From contig CAWHGA010000044.1 of NCBI GenBank assembly GCA_963828705.1, positions 1 to 64,000 on the forward strand: a DNA stretch of 64,000 nt, written 5' to 3'. The stretch is from CAWDJT01 sp963828705. Lineage in GTDB: Bacteria > Desulfobacterota > Syntrophobacteria > Syntrophobacterales > Syntrophobacteraceae. The position numbers and the translations under genes were made by a program. Below, in pieces: positions 37,152-46,733 of this stretch. Numbering within the stretch: the stretch's first letter is position 1; each line of letters begins with the position of its first letter. Under the pieces are notes generated by a model. That model had not been told where the DNA came from, ran no database searches, and saw nothing but the letters and a program-made list of their open reading frames with translations.

Positions 37152-39242
37152 ATGACATATACGGTACAGGCTCAAGTGGGCGGCCGCCCATTGATCATTG
37201 AATCCGGCCATGTGGCTCGACAAGCCAGTGGTGCGGTCACGGTACGCCAGGGCGACACCGTCGTGCTGGTTGCTACGGTGATGGAAGACCGCATCAGAGA
37301 GGGCATTGATTTCGTGCCGCTGATGGTGGAGTATCAGGAAATGAGTTATGCCGCCGGCCGCATCCCGGGCGGGTTTTTTCGCCGGGAAGTGGGCCGTCCC
37401 AGTGAAAAGGAGACTCTCACCTCCAGGCTGATTGATCGTCCCATTCGGCCCCTGTTTCCCAAGGGCTATTCCCACGAAACCCAGGTGATCGCCAAGGTGC
37501 TTTCGGTGGACTTCGAGAACGAACCGGACGTGATCGCCATCACCGGCGCCTCTACCGCCTTGCATATTTCCGCAATCCCTTTTCAGGGACCCATCGGTGC
37601 GGTTCGGGTAGGACGAGTCGATGGGCAATTCGTCATCAATCCCAGCAAGGCGCAGTTGGAGCAGAGCGACATCAACCTGGTGCTGGCAGCCAGTCGGGAT
37701 GCGGTGATGATGGTGGAAGGCGGGGCCAACTTCGTGTCGGAAGAAGTCCTTCTTGAAGCCCTGGATCTGGGCCATCAGGCCATTCAGCCGATACTCGAGG
37801 CTCAGGATGAACTGCGCCGACTCATTGGGGTTCCCAAGGAGCCCTTCGTTGCGGCCGTGTATCCTGAAGAACTGCGGGAAGCCGTGCAGCGACTGGCTTC
37901 GGATGGCATGCGCGATGTCATGACCATCCCCGAGAAACAGCTGCGCGAGAAGCGCAAGAAGGAACTTAAGAAACGTGTTCGTGATGAAGTGGCGTCTTCC
38001 TTTCCCGACCTGGGTAAGGCCGTTGATGGGCTCCTCGAACAGCTGGAAAAGACCGTGGTGCGTCGCATGTTGGTAGAAAAGCATTGCCGAATCGATGGCC
38101 GGCGGTTCGATGAGATTCGACCGATTACCATCGATGTCGGCCTTCTGCCTCGTACTCACGGGTCGGCACTATTCAGGCGTGGTGAGACCCAGGTACTGGC
38201 GGTCACCACTCTGGGCTCGTCTTCTGATGAGCAGAAGATCGAAGCCCTCAGCGGTGAGACCTTCAAATCTTTCATGCTCCATTACAACTTCCCGCCCTAC
38301 AGTGTGGGCGAGGTGCGGCCGCTACGCGGTCCCGGACGGCGAGATATCGGCCATGGAGCCTTGGCGGAGCGGGCCATTCACCCGATCCTTCCAATCAACA
38401 CCGACTTCCCCTATACCCTGCGCGTGGTCGCAGAAGTCCTGGAATCCAATGGTTCCAGCTCCATGGCCACGGTCTGCGGGGCCTGTCTCGCCTTGATGGA
38501 TGCCGGTGTGCCGGTCCGCGACAAGGTAGCCGGGATTGCCATGGGATTGATCAAGGAAGGCGATCAGGTGGTCGTGCTTTCTGATATCCTCGGCGACGAA
38601 GATCACCTGGGGGACATGGATTTTAAGGTAACCGGTAACGAAAAGGGTATTACCGCCCTGCAGATGGATATCAAGATCACCGGGATCACCCGTGCCATTA
38701 TGCAGCAGGCCCTGGAACAAGCTCGCGCCGGGCGGCTCTTTATCCTCGACAAAATGAACGAGGCGCTTTCGGAACCGCGGGAGCAACTCTCGCCGTATGC
38801 GCCGCGAGTGATCTCCATCCAGATCAATCCGGAGAAGATTCGCGACGTGATCGGTGCTGGGGGCAAGGTGATTCGCGGTATCGTGGCTGAAACCGGGGCC
38901 AAGATCGACATCGAGGACAGTGGTCGAATCGTCATCATGAGTCCCGATCAGGCTGCCTGTCAAAAAGCCATCGACCGCATCCGCGGCCTCACCCAGGAAC
39001 CCGAAGTAGGGCAGGTCTATACTGCGCGCATTGTGCGGGTCATGGATTTCGGGGCTTTTGCCGAAATCCTTCCCAATACCGACGGGCTCATCCACATCTC
39101 ACAACTGGACCATACCCGCGTTCGCAAGGTGACCGATGTGGTCAACGAGGGCGATGAGGTGATGGTGAAGGTGATCGAAATCGACAAAGACGGACGGATC
39201 CGTTTGAGCCGCAAGGCGTTGTTGGAAAAGGACAGCCAGTAA
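37152..39242 (+). CDS. pnp: Polyribonucleotide nucleotidyltransferase (PNPase)
   Basis: 696 residues from ATG 37152, preceded by AAGAGGAA. TTG 37116 would extend it by 12 residues without ribosome binding site support. Two RNase PH domains (MEDRIREGIDFVPLMVEYQE, FFRREVGRPSEKETLTSRLI; then FRRGETQVLAVTTLGSSSDEQ) are separated by the helical domain. KH (VIGAGGKVIRGIVAETGAKI) and S1 (VYTARIVRVMDFGAFAEILP) follow. Phosphorolytic 3'-5' exonuclease of the degradosome. Confidence 0.97.
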   Translation: MTYTVQAQVGGRPLIIESGHVARQASGAVTVRQGDTVVLVATVMEDRIREGIDFVPLMVEYQEMSYAAGRIPGGFFRREVGRPSEKETLTSRLIDRPIRPLFPKGYSHETQVIAKVLSVDFENEPDVIAITGASTALHISAIPFQGPIGAVRVGRVDGQFVINPSKAQLEQSDINLVLAASRDAVMMVEGGANFVSEEVLLEALDLGHQAIQPILEAQDELRRLIGVPKEPFVAAVYPEELREAVQRLASDGMRDVMTIPEKQLREKRKKELKKRVRDEVASSFPDLGKAVDGLLEQLEKTVVRRMLVEKHCRIDGRRFDEIRPITIDVGLLPRTHGSALFRRGETQVLAVTTLGSSSDEQKIEALSGETFKSFMLHYNFPPYSVGEVRPLRGPGRRDIGHGALAERAIHPILPINTDFPYTLRVVAEVLESNGSSSMATVCGACLALMDAGVPVRDKVAGIAMGLIKEGDQVVVLSDILGDEDHLGDMDFKVTGNEKGITALQMDIKITGITRAIMQQALEQARAGRLFILDKMNEALSEPREQLSPYAPRVISIQINPEKIRDVIGAGGKVIRGIVAETGAKIDIEDSGRIVIMSPDQAACQKAIDRIRGLTQEPEVGQVYTARIVRVMDFGAFAEILPNTDGLIHISQLDHTRVRKVTDVVNEGDEVMVKVIEIDKDGRIRLSRKALLEKDSQ

Positions 39243-39319
39243 CCGAGACGGCTTGCACAGATGCCCTGGCACTGCACCTTCGCCGGGGGATCTGTACCGG
39301 CCAGGCCGAGGGGAAGAGC

Positions 39320-40573
39320 TTGTACCACAAGACCGTACTCAGCAATGGGGTTCGCATCGTGACCGAGAATCTTCCCCAGTTCCACTCGGTATCTACGGGT
39401 ATCTGGGTCAATGTGGGATCACGCGATGAACGAACCTCTGAACAGGGATACACCCACTTCATCGAACACATGTTTTTCAAGGGTACCGAACATCGTAGTT
39501 CCCTGGACATTGCCAAGGAGCTGGATGCGGTCGGTGGTTTTGCCAATGCTTTCACCACCAAGGAACAAATGTGCTTGCATGCCAAGGTTCTGGATTCTCA
39601 TCTGCCTTTGGTGGTGGATATCCTTTCCGATATTTTCTTGAATTCGGTCTTTGACCCTGGTGAGATCGACCGGGAACGTCAGGTGATCCTCCAGGAAATC
39701 AGTATGGTGGAGGACACGCCCGATGAATACATCCATGTTCTCCATCAAGAGCTCTACTGGCAGAATAACCCGTTAGGTTGGCCTATTTATGGGACCGCTG
39801 ACGTTGTCATGGATGCGACCCGGGATAGTCTTCTCGACTACATGCAGCGCACCTTCCATCCGACCGAGGTGTTGCTGTGCGCGGCTGGCAACGTGGATCA
39901 TGAGCGCTTCGTGGAGCTTGTCGCACCACGGCTGGCAAGTCTTAACGGATCACTTTTTAAGTCGCGACGCGAACAGCCCGATAATAATCATGTGGTGGAG
40001 ATCATCCCGAAGAGCCTTGAGCAGGTGCATCTGTGTCTGGGCTGGAAAGGTTGTTCCAGCCTGGATGAACAGCGGTTTGCCTGTCACCTTCTGAATGTCT
40101 TGCTGGGTGGCAGTATGAGCAGCAGATTGTTTCAGGAGATCCGGGAGAAACGGGCGCTGGCCTATTCGGTATATTCCTTCGTGAACTCTCATGTGGACAC
40201 CGGCATGATGGGGGTCTACGCCGGCACGGGGGTGGCCCAGGTCCAGGAAACCCTGGACATTATTCATCAAGAACTGGAGCGCCTGACCCAGGAACCGATC
40301 GGCGAAACCGAGCTGAAGGCGGCTAAGGAACATTTCAAAGGCAGCATGTACCTCAATGCTGAGAGCAACGACTCACGCATGCATCGCCTGGCCAAGAATG
40401 AATTTCTGTTTGGTCGTTACGTCCCCTTTGAAGAGGTGGAAGACAAGGTTGAGGCAGTGACTAGCGAAACCATTCGAGGTTGGCTGCAATCCGCATTCGG
40501 CAGGGAAGATTTGGCCTTGGTACTGATGGGGCCGGTGGAACCAGACGCGGTGGATGTCAGCCGTTATCTTTGA
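39320..40573 (+). CDS. M16-family zinc metallopeptidase (PqqL/mitochondrial-processing-like)
   Basis: 417 residues from TTG 39320, with GAGGGGAAG just upstream. The inverted zinc motif HxxEH is HFIEHMFFKG; the third zinc ligand Glu lies further on in the region QMCLHAKVL to IDRERQVILQEI. The R/Y pair of the second domain is REKRALAYSVYS. It is commonly found after pnp. Substrate unknown. No signal peptide is visible, so it is likely cytoplasmic or exported by another route. Confidence 0.9.
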   Translation: MYHKTVLSNGVRIVTENLPQFHSVSTGIWVNVGSRDERTSEQGYTHFIEHMFFKGTEHRSSLDIAKELDAVGGFANAFTTKEQMCLHAKVLDSHLPLVVDILSDIFLNSVFDPGEIDRERQVILQEISMVEDTPDEYIHVLHQELYWQNNPLGWPIYGTADVVMDATRDSLLDYMQRTFHPTEVLLCAAGNVDHERFVELVAPRLASLNGSLFKSRREQPDNNHVVEIIPKSLEQVHLCLGWKGCSSLDEQRFACHLLNVLLGGSMSSRLFQEIREKRALAYSVYSFVNSHVDTGMMGVYAGTGVAQVQETLDIIHQELERLTQEPIGETELKAAKEHFKGSMYLNAESNDSRMHRLAKNEFLFGRYVPFEEVEDKVEAVTSETIRGWLQSAFGREDLALVLMGPVEPDAVDVSRYL

Positions 40574-40712
40574 TCAACCGTTTTGATGGAACGGCATAGA
40601 GGCCGGTCAGACACTGGTGGTATCTAACGCTACCGCTGGTCTCGCAACTGTCAAAGGGTGTGTTTGGGATTCTGCAGTCGGCGTACGAACGCTTTGTCGT
40701 GGGGATAAAGGG

Positions 40713-41495
40713 ATGGCCATTTCCTTTCAGATCCTTGCCAGTGGGTCGAAGGGCAATGCAATGGTGGTCAGCAGTTCGCAAACGAACATCCTTGTTGACG
40801 TCGGTTTGTCGGGCAAGGAACTGCATCGACGGCTGCAGCAGGCGGATGTCGGTGCCGCTGATCTCCGCGGCATGGTCATCACCCACGAACATCAGGACCA
40901 TGTGCGTGGTGCCGGCGTAGTCAGCCGCCGCTACGACCTGCCCGTCTATCTGACCCGGGGCACCCTGGAGAACCTTCCCCAGCAAGTGGGGACTCTGGCT
41001 CGTCCGCAGTTATTTCGGGATGGTCATAGCTTTCAAATCGGCGATCTTCGCATCACGCCTTTTGCCATCTCCCACGACGCCAACGATCCAGTAGGCCTGA
41101 CCATTGAAAACGATGGATACAAGCTTGGCATTTGTACCGATCTTGGGGTGGTGACCCAGTTGGTTCGCAAGAAGCTGGAAGGTTGCCAGGCACTTGTTCT
41201 GGAAGCGAACCATGATCGGGATCTACTGCTTAACGGCCCCTATCCTTGGCATCTGAAGCAGCGCATTCGCAGCCGCCATGGACACCTGTCCAATGCCGAC
41301 AGCTGCGAGTTACTCAAGGAGCTTGCCCATGACCGATTGCAGGTGGTTGTGCTGGCGCATTTGAGTGAGACCAACAACCGTCCTGAGTTGGTGCGGGAGG
41401 CATTCAAGGGGTTCTGTCAAGGGTCACGGTGGTGCCAGGTACGGCTTGAGGTTGGACAACAGCATGCTATTGGAGGCATAATAGAAATTCGATGA
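40713..41495 (+). CDS. Metallo-beta-lactamase-fold hydrolase, YycJ/WalJ-type
   Basis: 260 residues from ATG 40713. It starts FQILASGSKGNAMVV, with the metal motif THEHQDHVRG (HxHxDH) and later SHDANDPVGLTIE, EANHDRDLL and HLSETNN, all typical of the YycJ branch of MBL nucleases (single-domain exonuclease-like). It could be a 5'-3' exonuclease involved in repair. A longer open frame from 40617 lacks support. The gene is adjacent to the M16 peptidase and upstream of a GGDEF regulator; the pairings look coincidental. Confidence 0.88.
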   Translation: MAISFQILASGSKGNAMVVSSSQTNILVDVGLSGKELHRRLQQADVGAADLRGMVITHEHQDHVRGAGVVSRRYDLPVYLTRGTLENLPQQVGTLARPQLFRDGHSFQIGDLRITPFAISHDANDPVGLTIENDGYKLGICTDLGVVTQLVRKKLEGCQALVLEANHDRDLLLNGPYPWHLKQRIRSRHGHLSNADSCELLKELAHDRLQVVVLAHLSETNNRPELVREAFKGFCQGSRWCQVRLEVGQQHAIGGIIEIR

Positions 41496-41642
41496 CCGGT
41501 CGGAATGTCGGCATCATAGTATTGATCGACTCCCAACCCTTTGGGCGGGGGAGCTTTTTGCAGAATTCGGTCACCAAGGCAATACTGGCGAAATGCAAGA
41601 ACTTGGTAATTTGGATTGTTTAACTGAGGACCAGAAGCATCC

Positions 41643-42581
41643 ATGAAGATTCTCGTTGCTGAAGATGAAGTTGTCTCGCGAGAGCTGTTGACTGCGCTGC
41701 TGACCAAATGGGGTTATGAGGTGGTGACGGTGTTTGATGGCAACGATGCCTGGCGAATGCTCAATGAGCAGGACGATCTGCGCATCGCCATCCTCGATTG
41801 GATGATGCCGGGGAAAGACGGCATTACCCTATGCAAACTGATTCGCGACAAGCAGAAAGAGAAAGAAGGCGGCTACATCTACACGATCATCCTCACCGCC
41901 AGGGACAACAAGGATGATGCTCTGGCCGGTTTGGAAGCGGGAGCGGATGACTACATCACCAAGCCTTTCAACACTGAAGAGCTTCGCTTTCGAGTCAAAA
42001 TTGGCAAGCGGATTCTCGACCTGGAAAGCTACCTACAAGACGCCTACCAAGAGATGAAGCGTCTGGCCACATTCGATTCCCTGACGGAACTGTGGAATCG
42101 GCGCGTGGTGTTGGAACAACTGGAGAAGGAATGGGGCCGGGCTGTGCGCGAAGGCAAATCGATGAGCATTGTGCTGGCGGACATAGACCACTTCAAAGAA
42201 TTCAATGACCGCTATGGCCACGCCTTGGGCGACCGAATCCTGATTCATATCAGTGGGCTTATGAAGGATATGGTGCGACCGTACGACGGTCTCGGCAGGT
42301 ATGGCGGGGAGGAGTTCTTGATGTTCTTCCCCGAATGCGATGAACAGCAGGGCCGTCAAATTGCCGAACGGCTTCGGAACGAACTGGAAACCGGACCGTT
42401 GAGAGAACAAGACAAGCCGCTCAAAATCACGGCATCATTTGGTGGCACCACCTTTCTTCCTGAGCATTGCCGGTGTAGTGTGACCCATTTGCTAAAAGTA
42501 GCCGATGATGCTCTGTATCAGGCCAAGGCAACCGGGAGGAACCGGGTCATCTGGCTGCCTATCACCGAAGTTGAAGACTGA
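41643..42581 (+). CDS. Response regulator with diguanylate cyclase (GGDEF) domain
   Basis: 312 residues. Residues 1-130 are a receiver domain (AEDE, phospho-acceptor Asp52 in ILDWMMPG, Lys in TKPFN). Residues about 145-305 are a GGDEF domain with the active motif RYGGEEF. An inhibitory RxxD site (RPYD) lies five residues before it, so cyclic-di-GMP feedback control is likely. No sensor kinase is adjacent. PleD-like single-receiver architecture. Confidence 0.93.
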   Translation: MKILVAEDEVVSRELLTALLTKWGYEVVTVFDGNDAWRMLNEQDDLRIAILDWMMPGKDGITLCKLIRDKQKEKEGGYIYTIILTARDNKDDALAGLEAGADDYITKPFNTEELRFRVKIGKRILDLESYLQDAYQEMKRLATFDSLTELWNRRVVLEQLEKEWGRAVREGKSMSIVLADIDHFKEFNDRYGHALGDRILIHISGLMKDMVRPYDGLGRYGGEEFLMFFPECDEQQGRQIAERLRNELETGPLREQDKPLKITASFGGTTFLPEHCRCSVTHLLKVADDALYQAKATGRNRVIWLPITEVED

Positions 42582-42927
42582 AATGCCCCCTAAGTCTGGT
42601 CTAGGCTAACTCAGTTGCCACTCGCGGCCTTCCGCCTGCCGCTACAAAACTTACAACGACCAACGAGACCGGGTGTCCCGGCCTCGCCACATGTGGGTGA
42701 ACGGTCTTTCCAGGGCCGTTGAACGGAAGTGCTCACCCTGTCTTCCCCTTGCCGCTTGGCACAAGTTCAGGCGGTGCCTTTAAACACCCTCAAGCGCCAT
42801 CATCTGTGTGCGGCAGGCTTCCCAGTACGGGGTTCGAGAAGGGATCGGCCAGTCGGTTGCCCGGCTGCGGTTGGAAATCCCTCGAAGGGTGCGAACGCCA
42901 CAGCTCAAAGCCTGGAAGTGGTCCGGG
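42582..42927. other. 346-bp gap between convergent genes
   Basis: Lies between the end of the GGDEF gene (+) and the end of secF (-). There is a short GC hairpin near 42670-42690 (CCGGG..CCCGG) without a T-run. No gene. Confidence 0.5.
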
Positions 42928-44004
42928 TCAGGCCGGGCTCCTGACGGCAGAGCGCCCGCGCCCACGGCTTACTGTCCAATCGTGATACAGAATCAGCAGT
43001 GGACTGGCGATGAAGATGGACGAATACGTCCCGACAAAAATCCCAATCATCATGGCAAAAGCAAAGTCATGGATAACGCTACCGCCCAGGAAGAACAGGA
43101 AGGCCACCACCAGCATGGTGCAACCTGATGTGAGTATGGTGCGGCTAAGGGTCTGGTTGATGCTGTCATTGATGATTTTTTTCAAATCCTCCCGGCGATA
43201 CTTGCGGACGTTTTCGCGGATACGATCATAGACGATGATGGTGTCATTGAGGGAGTAGCCGGCAAGGGTCAAGATGGCGGCGACCACTTCCAGGGTGAAT
43301 TCCTTGTTGCAGATGGCAAAGACGCCGATGGTGATGAGCACATCATGGATGAGGGCCACCACGGCTCCCAGGGCAAAGGGGAGTTTGAGGATCCAGCACA
43401 GAGCTAGAGCAATAACCAAAGCGCCGAAAATGAGATAGATCACCGGCAGCCCCAAAGCCTGCAAGAGCAGCACCGCCCCCACCATGCCGGCTGCCATAAT
43501 GGCACTGATGGCCCATTTGGTCTCGAAACGACCGGAGATGTATATGGTGATAAGCAGGAGCGTGTAATAGATGGCGAACAAGGCCTTCTGTTTGAGATCA
43601 TGGCCGACCTTGGGACCCACCATTTCCGCTCGACGAACCGTCACAGTGCCATCACCGTAGGTCTTGGCCAGGGTCGTTCCGACCGCTTTCGACAAGTCTT
43701 GCATGGCGGTGGTGATGTGTTCGGCACGGATCAGGAACTCATTGTCGGTAGCGGCTCCCACCTGCTGAATGGCGCTGTGCCCGACTCCCAATTCGGCCAG
43801 CGCGTTGCGGATGGCGTCCGGAGTGGTGGGTTGCTGGAACCGGACCTGGATCAGGGTGCCGCCGGCAAAATCCACCCCAAGGTTTAAACCTCCGTGGGAG
43901 AACATCATGGCCACAGCGATGATGGTGAGCAAGCCTGAACAAAACAGTGCCTTGAAACGCATCCCTACGAAGTTGATATTGATATCCGGCCGAATGATTT
44001 CCAT
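42928..44004 (-). CDS. secF: Protein translocase subunit SecF
   Basis: 358 residues. Six transmembrane helices; the first is followed by the periplasmic loop containing VDFAGGTLIQVRF. The conserved D3/D4 sequences are GYSLNDTIIVYDRIREN, SRTILTSG and LGGSVIHDFAFAMMIGIFVGTYSS. Together with SecD it uses the proton gradient to pull preproteins through SecYEG. It starts 32 bp after secD. Confidence 0.96.
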   Translation of the reverse strand: MEIIRPDININFVGMRFKALFCSGLLTIIAVAMMFSHGGLNLGVDFAGGTLIQVRFQQPTTPDAIRNALAELGVGHSAIQQVGAATDNEFLIRAEHITTAMQDLSKAVGTTLAKTYGDGTVTVRRAEMVGPKVGHDLKQKALFAIYYTLLLITIYISGRFETKWAISAIMAAGMVGAVLLLQALGLPVIYLIFGALVIALALCWILKLPFALGAVVALIHDVLITIGVFAICNKEFTLEVVAAILTLAGYSLNDTIIVYDRIRENVRKYRREDLKKIINDSINQTLSRTILTSGCTMLVVAFLFFLGGSVIHDFAFAMMIGIFVGTYSSIFIASPLLILYHDWTVSRGRGRSAVRSPA

Positions 44005-44036
44005 GGTTGACTATCCCTTCGTTACAGATGGCCGTC

Positions 44037-45643
44037 TTAGATGCTCAGGTTACGAACGCGCTGGCGAGTGAGCACGTAATCGAAGATGAGACGAGTAACA
44101 ATGATGGCGGTGAACAAACTCACCAGAATGCCTATGGTGAGGGTCACGGCGAAGCCGCGCACTGGTCCGGTACCGAATTGGAACAGCACCAGGGCAGCGA
44201 TCAGCGTGGTCACGTTGGAATCCAGGATGGTCAGGGTGGCGCGACTATAGCCCGTTTCCACCGCTGCCCGCGGTGTCTTGCCGAGTCGCATCTCTTCGCG
44301 GATTCGCTCAAAGATCAGCACACAGGAATCGACCGCAATGCCGACCGTGAGAATCATCCCGGCAATGCCGGGCAGGGTGAGGGTGGCGCGGAAGATCGCC
44401 AGCCCTGCCAGGATCAGCGGGATATTGAGTAACAGCGCCAGGTTGGCTACTCAGTCCCGACAATCGATAGTAAACTACCCACAAACAACATGATGCCAAT
44501 GGTTCCCAACACGCAGGCGAAGAAACCCTTGTTGATGGAATCCTGTCCCAAGGATGGTCCCACTGTGCGCTGCTCAAGGATTTTCACCGGAGCGGGAAGT
44601 GCTCCGGCACGCAGCACGATCGCCAGATCGCGCGCTTCATCCATGGTGAATCGGCCAGTGATGGTGGCTTTGCCGCCGCCGATCTTGTCCTGGATGACGG
44701 GGGCCGAATAGACCGTGCCGTCCAAAACAATGGCCAGCTGCTTCTTGATGTTTTCCTCGGTGATTCGTTCGAACAACCGTGCCCCCTGGGAGTCGAATTC
44801 CAGAGACACGTAAGGATTGTTGTACTGGGTATCGATCTGGACCTGGGCGTTGACGATGTACTCGCCGGTCATGAGCGTGCGGTCCTTGAGGACGATCTCT
44901 TCGGTGGAAGTTCGTCCGGTGGTTGGGTCCAGATGGCTCAGGGGATAGACCCTCAACCCGGGAGAGCCCTTACCGTCTTTGACGTCACGCGCCGAGACCC
45001 CCTCCGCCACCAGTTTGAATTCCAGTTGGGCGGTCTTGCCGATGAGGTCGATGGCTCGTTGGGGATCTTTGATACCAGGAAGCTGAATCAAGATCCGGTC
45101 TTCTCCTTCGGGGCGAATGTCGGGTTCGCTCACCCCGAACTGGTCGATGCGGTTGCGAATAGTCTCCAGCGCTTGGGCAATGGCCATCTTACGGATGCTT
45201 TGGGCCTGCTGTTCACGCAGAGCGATGGGCTGCAGAATCCCGTCCTGCTTGGTCTCCGCCGGTTGCATCTCGAGGTTGGGGAAATCCTTGTCGATGGTCT
45301 TTTTCAGCTCCGCTTGTTGCGCCGGATCAGTCAAGATCACCGAAATCTGCATGTCACCCTGGCGTTCGACGCTACGAAAGGCGACACGCTGCTTCCGCAA
45401 AACGTCCTTCAGGTCCTCCGTCAACCGCTGAACGTGGCTGGCTACCGCCTTTTCCGCTTCAACCTCCAGGATTAGGTGCATGCCGCCCTGGAGATCCAGG
45501 CCATAGCGGATCTTCTCGGTTGGCATCAGTTTTTTCCAGCTGGGTGGAAGATTCGGATTAATGGACGGTAGGAGAAATATGATGCTCGCCACGAGCACCA
45601 GGACAACAAGAATGGTTCGCACCTTCAGGTCTTTCAAGCCCAC
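44037..45643 (-). CDS. secD: Protein translocase subunit SecD (two frameshifts)
   Basis: ATG 45643. N-terminal periplasmic P1 domain (EKIRYGLDLQGGMHLILEVE) and the large loop ending RAGALPAPVKILEQRTVGPSLG are in one frame. The literal frame ends TFVGSLLSIVGTE with a stop near 44451. VYYRLSGL lies one frame over, and VANLALLLNIPLILAGLAIF, GIAGMILTVGIAVDSCVLIF and the remaining helices lie in the third. Two one-base insertions (a G in GTGGGTA near 44478 and a base near 44451) account for both. Corrected length is 534 residues, normal for SecD. The gene is essential, so sequence error is likely. Confidence 0.94.
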
Positions 45644-45987
45644 TCCTCCTGGATAGACAGTGTCAAATTTACTTCGCCCCAGGCCTGAATCGGCTTGCTG
45701 TTAGGGCAAACCTTAAAGCCGGGCCAGGGTGATACGCGGCATCTTCCCGTTCACACACGGAAATCCGGGTGAGGTGACACCGAGTCGTCCCATTGGACGC
45801 CCATGGGAACACCGTTGTGGTTGCCACTGCTCAGTCCCTGGCGATGCTGACCTTTGTCGATCGCGATCTCCTCTCGGCCAGTCGGCCGAGCTGTGACTAT
45901 GGCGCAGAACAACGACATAACAACGGGCACTCCAGCCATGCGCAGGATGTGCCCGTCTCCTTGGCCGCCGCAAGGCTGCACCCCATG
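45644..45987. other. 344-bp gap between yajC and secD
   Basis: yajC and secD are usually adjacent. Here the intervening region has only short open frames without recognisable content and no repeat. It may be a region in which a promoter for secDF lies. Confidence 0.45.
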
Positions 45988-46326
45988 CTATTCGCTGGTT
46001 TCCTTGGCGGTAACGGCGGCAATGAAGTTGCGGTCAACCTTGACGCGCACTTTCTCGGCGACTTCCAATGTCACCGTGGTGTCGGTGATTCCCGTGATGG
46101 TTCCATGCAGGCCGCCCACAGTCTTGACGCGGTCACCACGCTTCAGGCTGGAGAGCATGCTGCGGGTGTCTTTCGCCTTCTTCTGCTGTGGACGGATTAA
46201 CAGGAAATAGAAGACCACCCCCATCAATATGAGTGGAACAAAGGCCGTCAGGCCACCAGCACCTTGCTGACCAGCCCCATTGCCCCCCAACGATCCCATT
46301 GCATGTGCCACACTCACCAGGTCCAT
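45988..46326 (-). CDS. yajC: Preprotein translocase accessory protein YajC
   Basis: 112 residues with GAGGAGG before ATG 46326. A single transmembrane helix (AFVPLILMGVVFYFLLIRPQ), the basic QQKKAKDTRSMLSSLKRGD and a small beta domain (VKTVGGLHGTITGITDTTVT). YajC forms a complex with SecDF. It heads the yajC-secD-secF block. Confidence 0.95.
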   Translation of the reverse strand: MDLVSVAHAMGSLGGNGAGQQGAGGLTAFVPLILMGVVFYFLLIRPQQKKAKDTRSMLSSLKRGDRVKTVGGLHGTITGITDTTVTLEVAEKVRVKVDRNFIAAVTAKETSE

Positions 46327-46733
46327 TAAATCCTCCTCAAATGTAATGTATCAAAGCGCTAGGCAGTTTCTTCCCGGTGTCGAATGAAAAATCGCATCGG
46401 AAGGGCTGCGGTTAATCGCGGTTTGCTCTTGCAGCGCGAAACAAACCTGAGTTTAGACGATATTCTGCGAAATTTGTCAATGCTCTTCGCTGATGATTTC
46501 AGGACAATCGTATGCAGCGGGTTTGATTACCGCCTGTCAGAGATATGGGCGGCCAAGCATGCAGTTCTGCGGGGACAAGCTTCGCGGCAATGACGGTTTG
46601 ACTCTTCGTTCAGGAGCCTAGGTGGAGGAGTCATTTTTGTGCAATCCCTAAGAAAAAAGGATACAGGAAAGTCAACGACGCCTTCCTGTATCCTTAAGGT
46701 GCTGGGTATGGCTGAAGCCAGCGCGCTCAGCTG
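46327..46733. other. 407-bp region with yajC promoter side and nrfA terminator
   Basis: No gene. The left end holds the nrfA terminator (46652-46695). Upstream of yajC, tgt/queA genes that often precede it are absent. A 69-codon plus frame at 46384 has no features. Confidence 0.5.
46652..46695 (-). terminator. Rho-independent terminator of nrfA
   Basis: AAGGATACAGGAA (46657-46669) and TTCCTGTATCCTT (46683-46695) are perfect 13-bp arms with a 13-nt loop. On the minus strand the stem is followed by a T-run (TTTTTTC, 46652-46658). It lies 39 bp after the nrfA stop. Confidence 0.88.
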
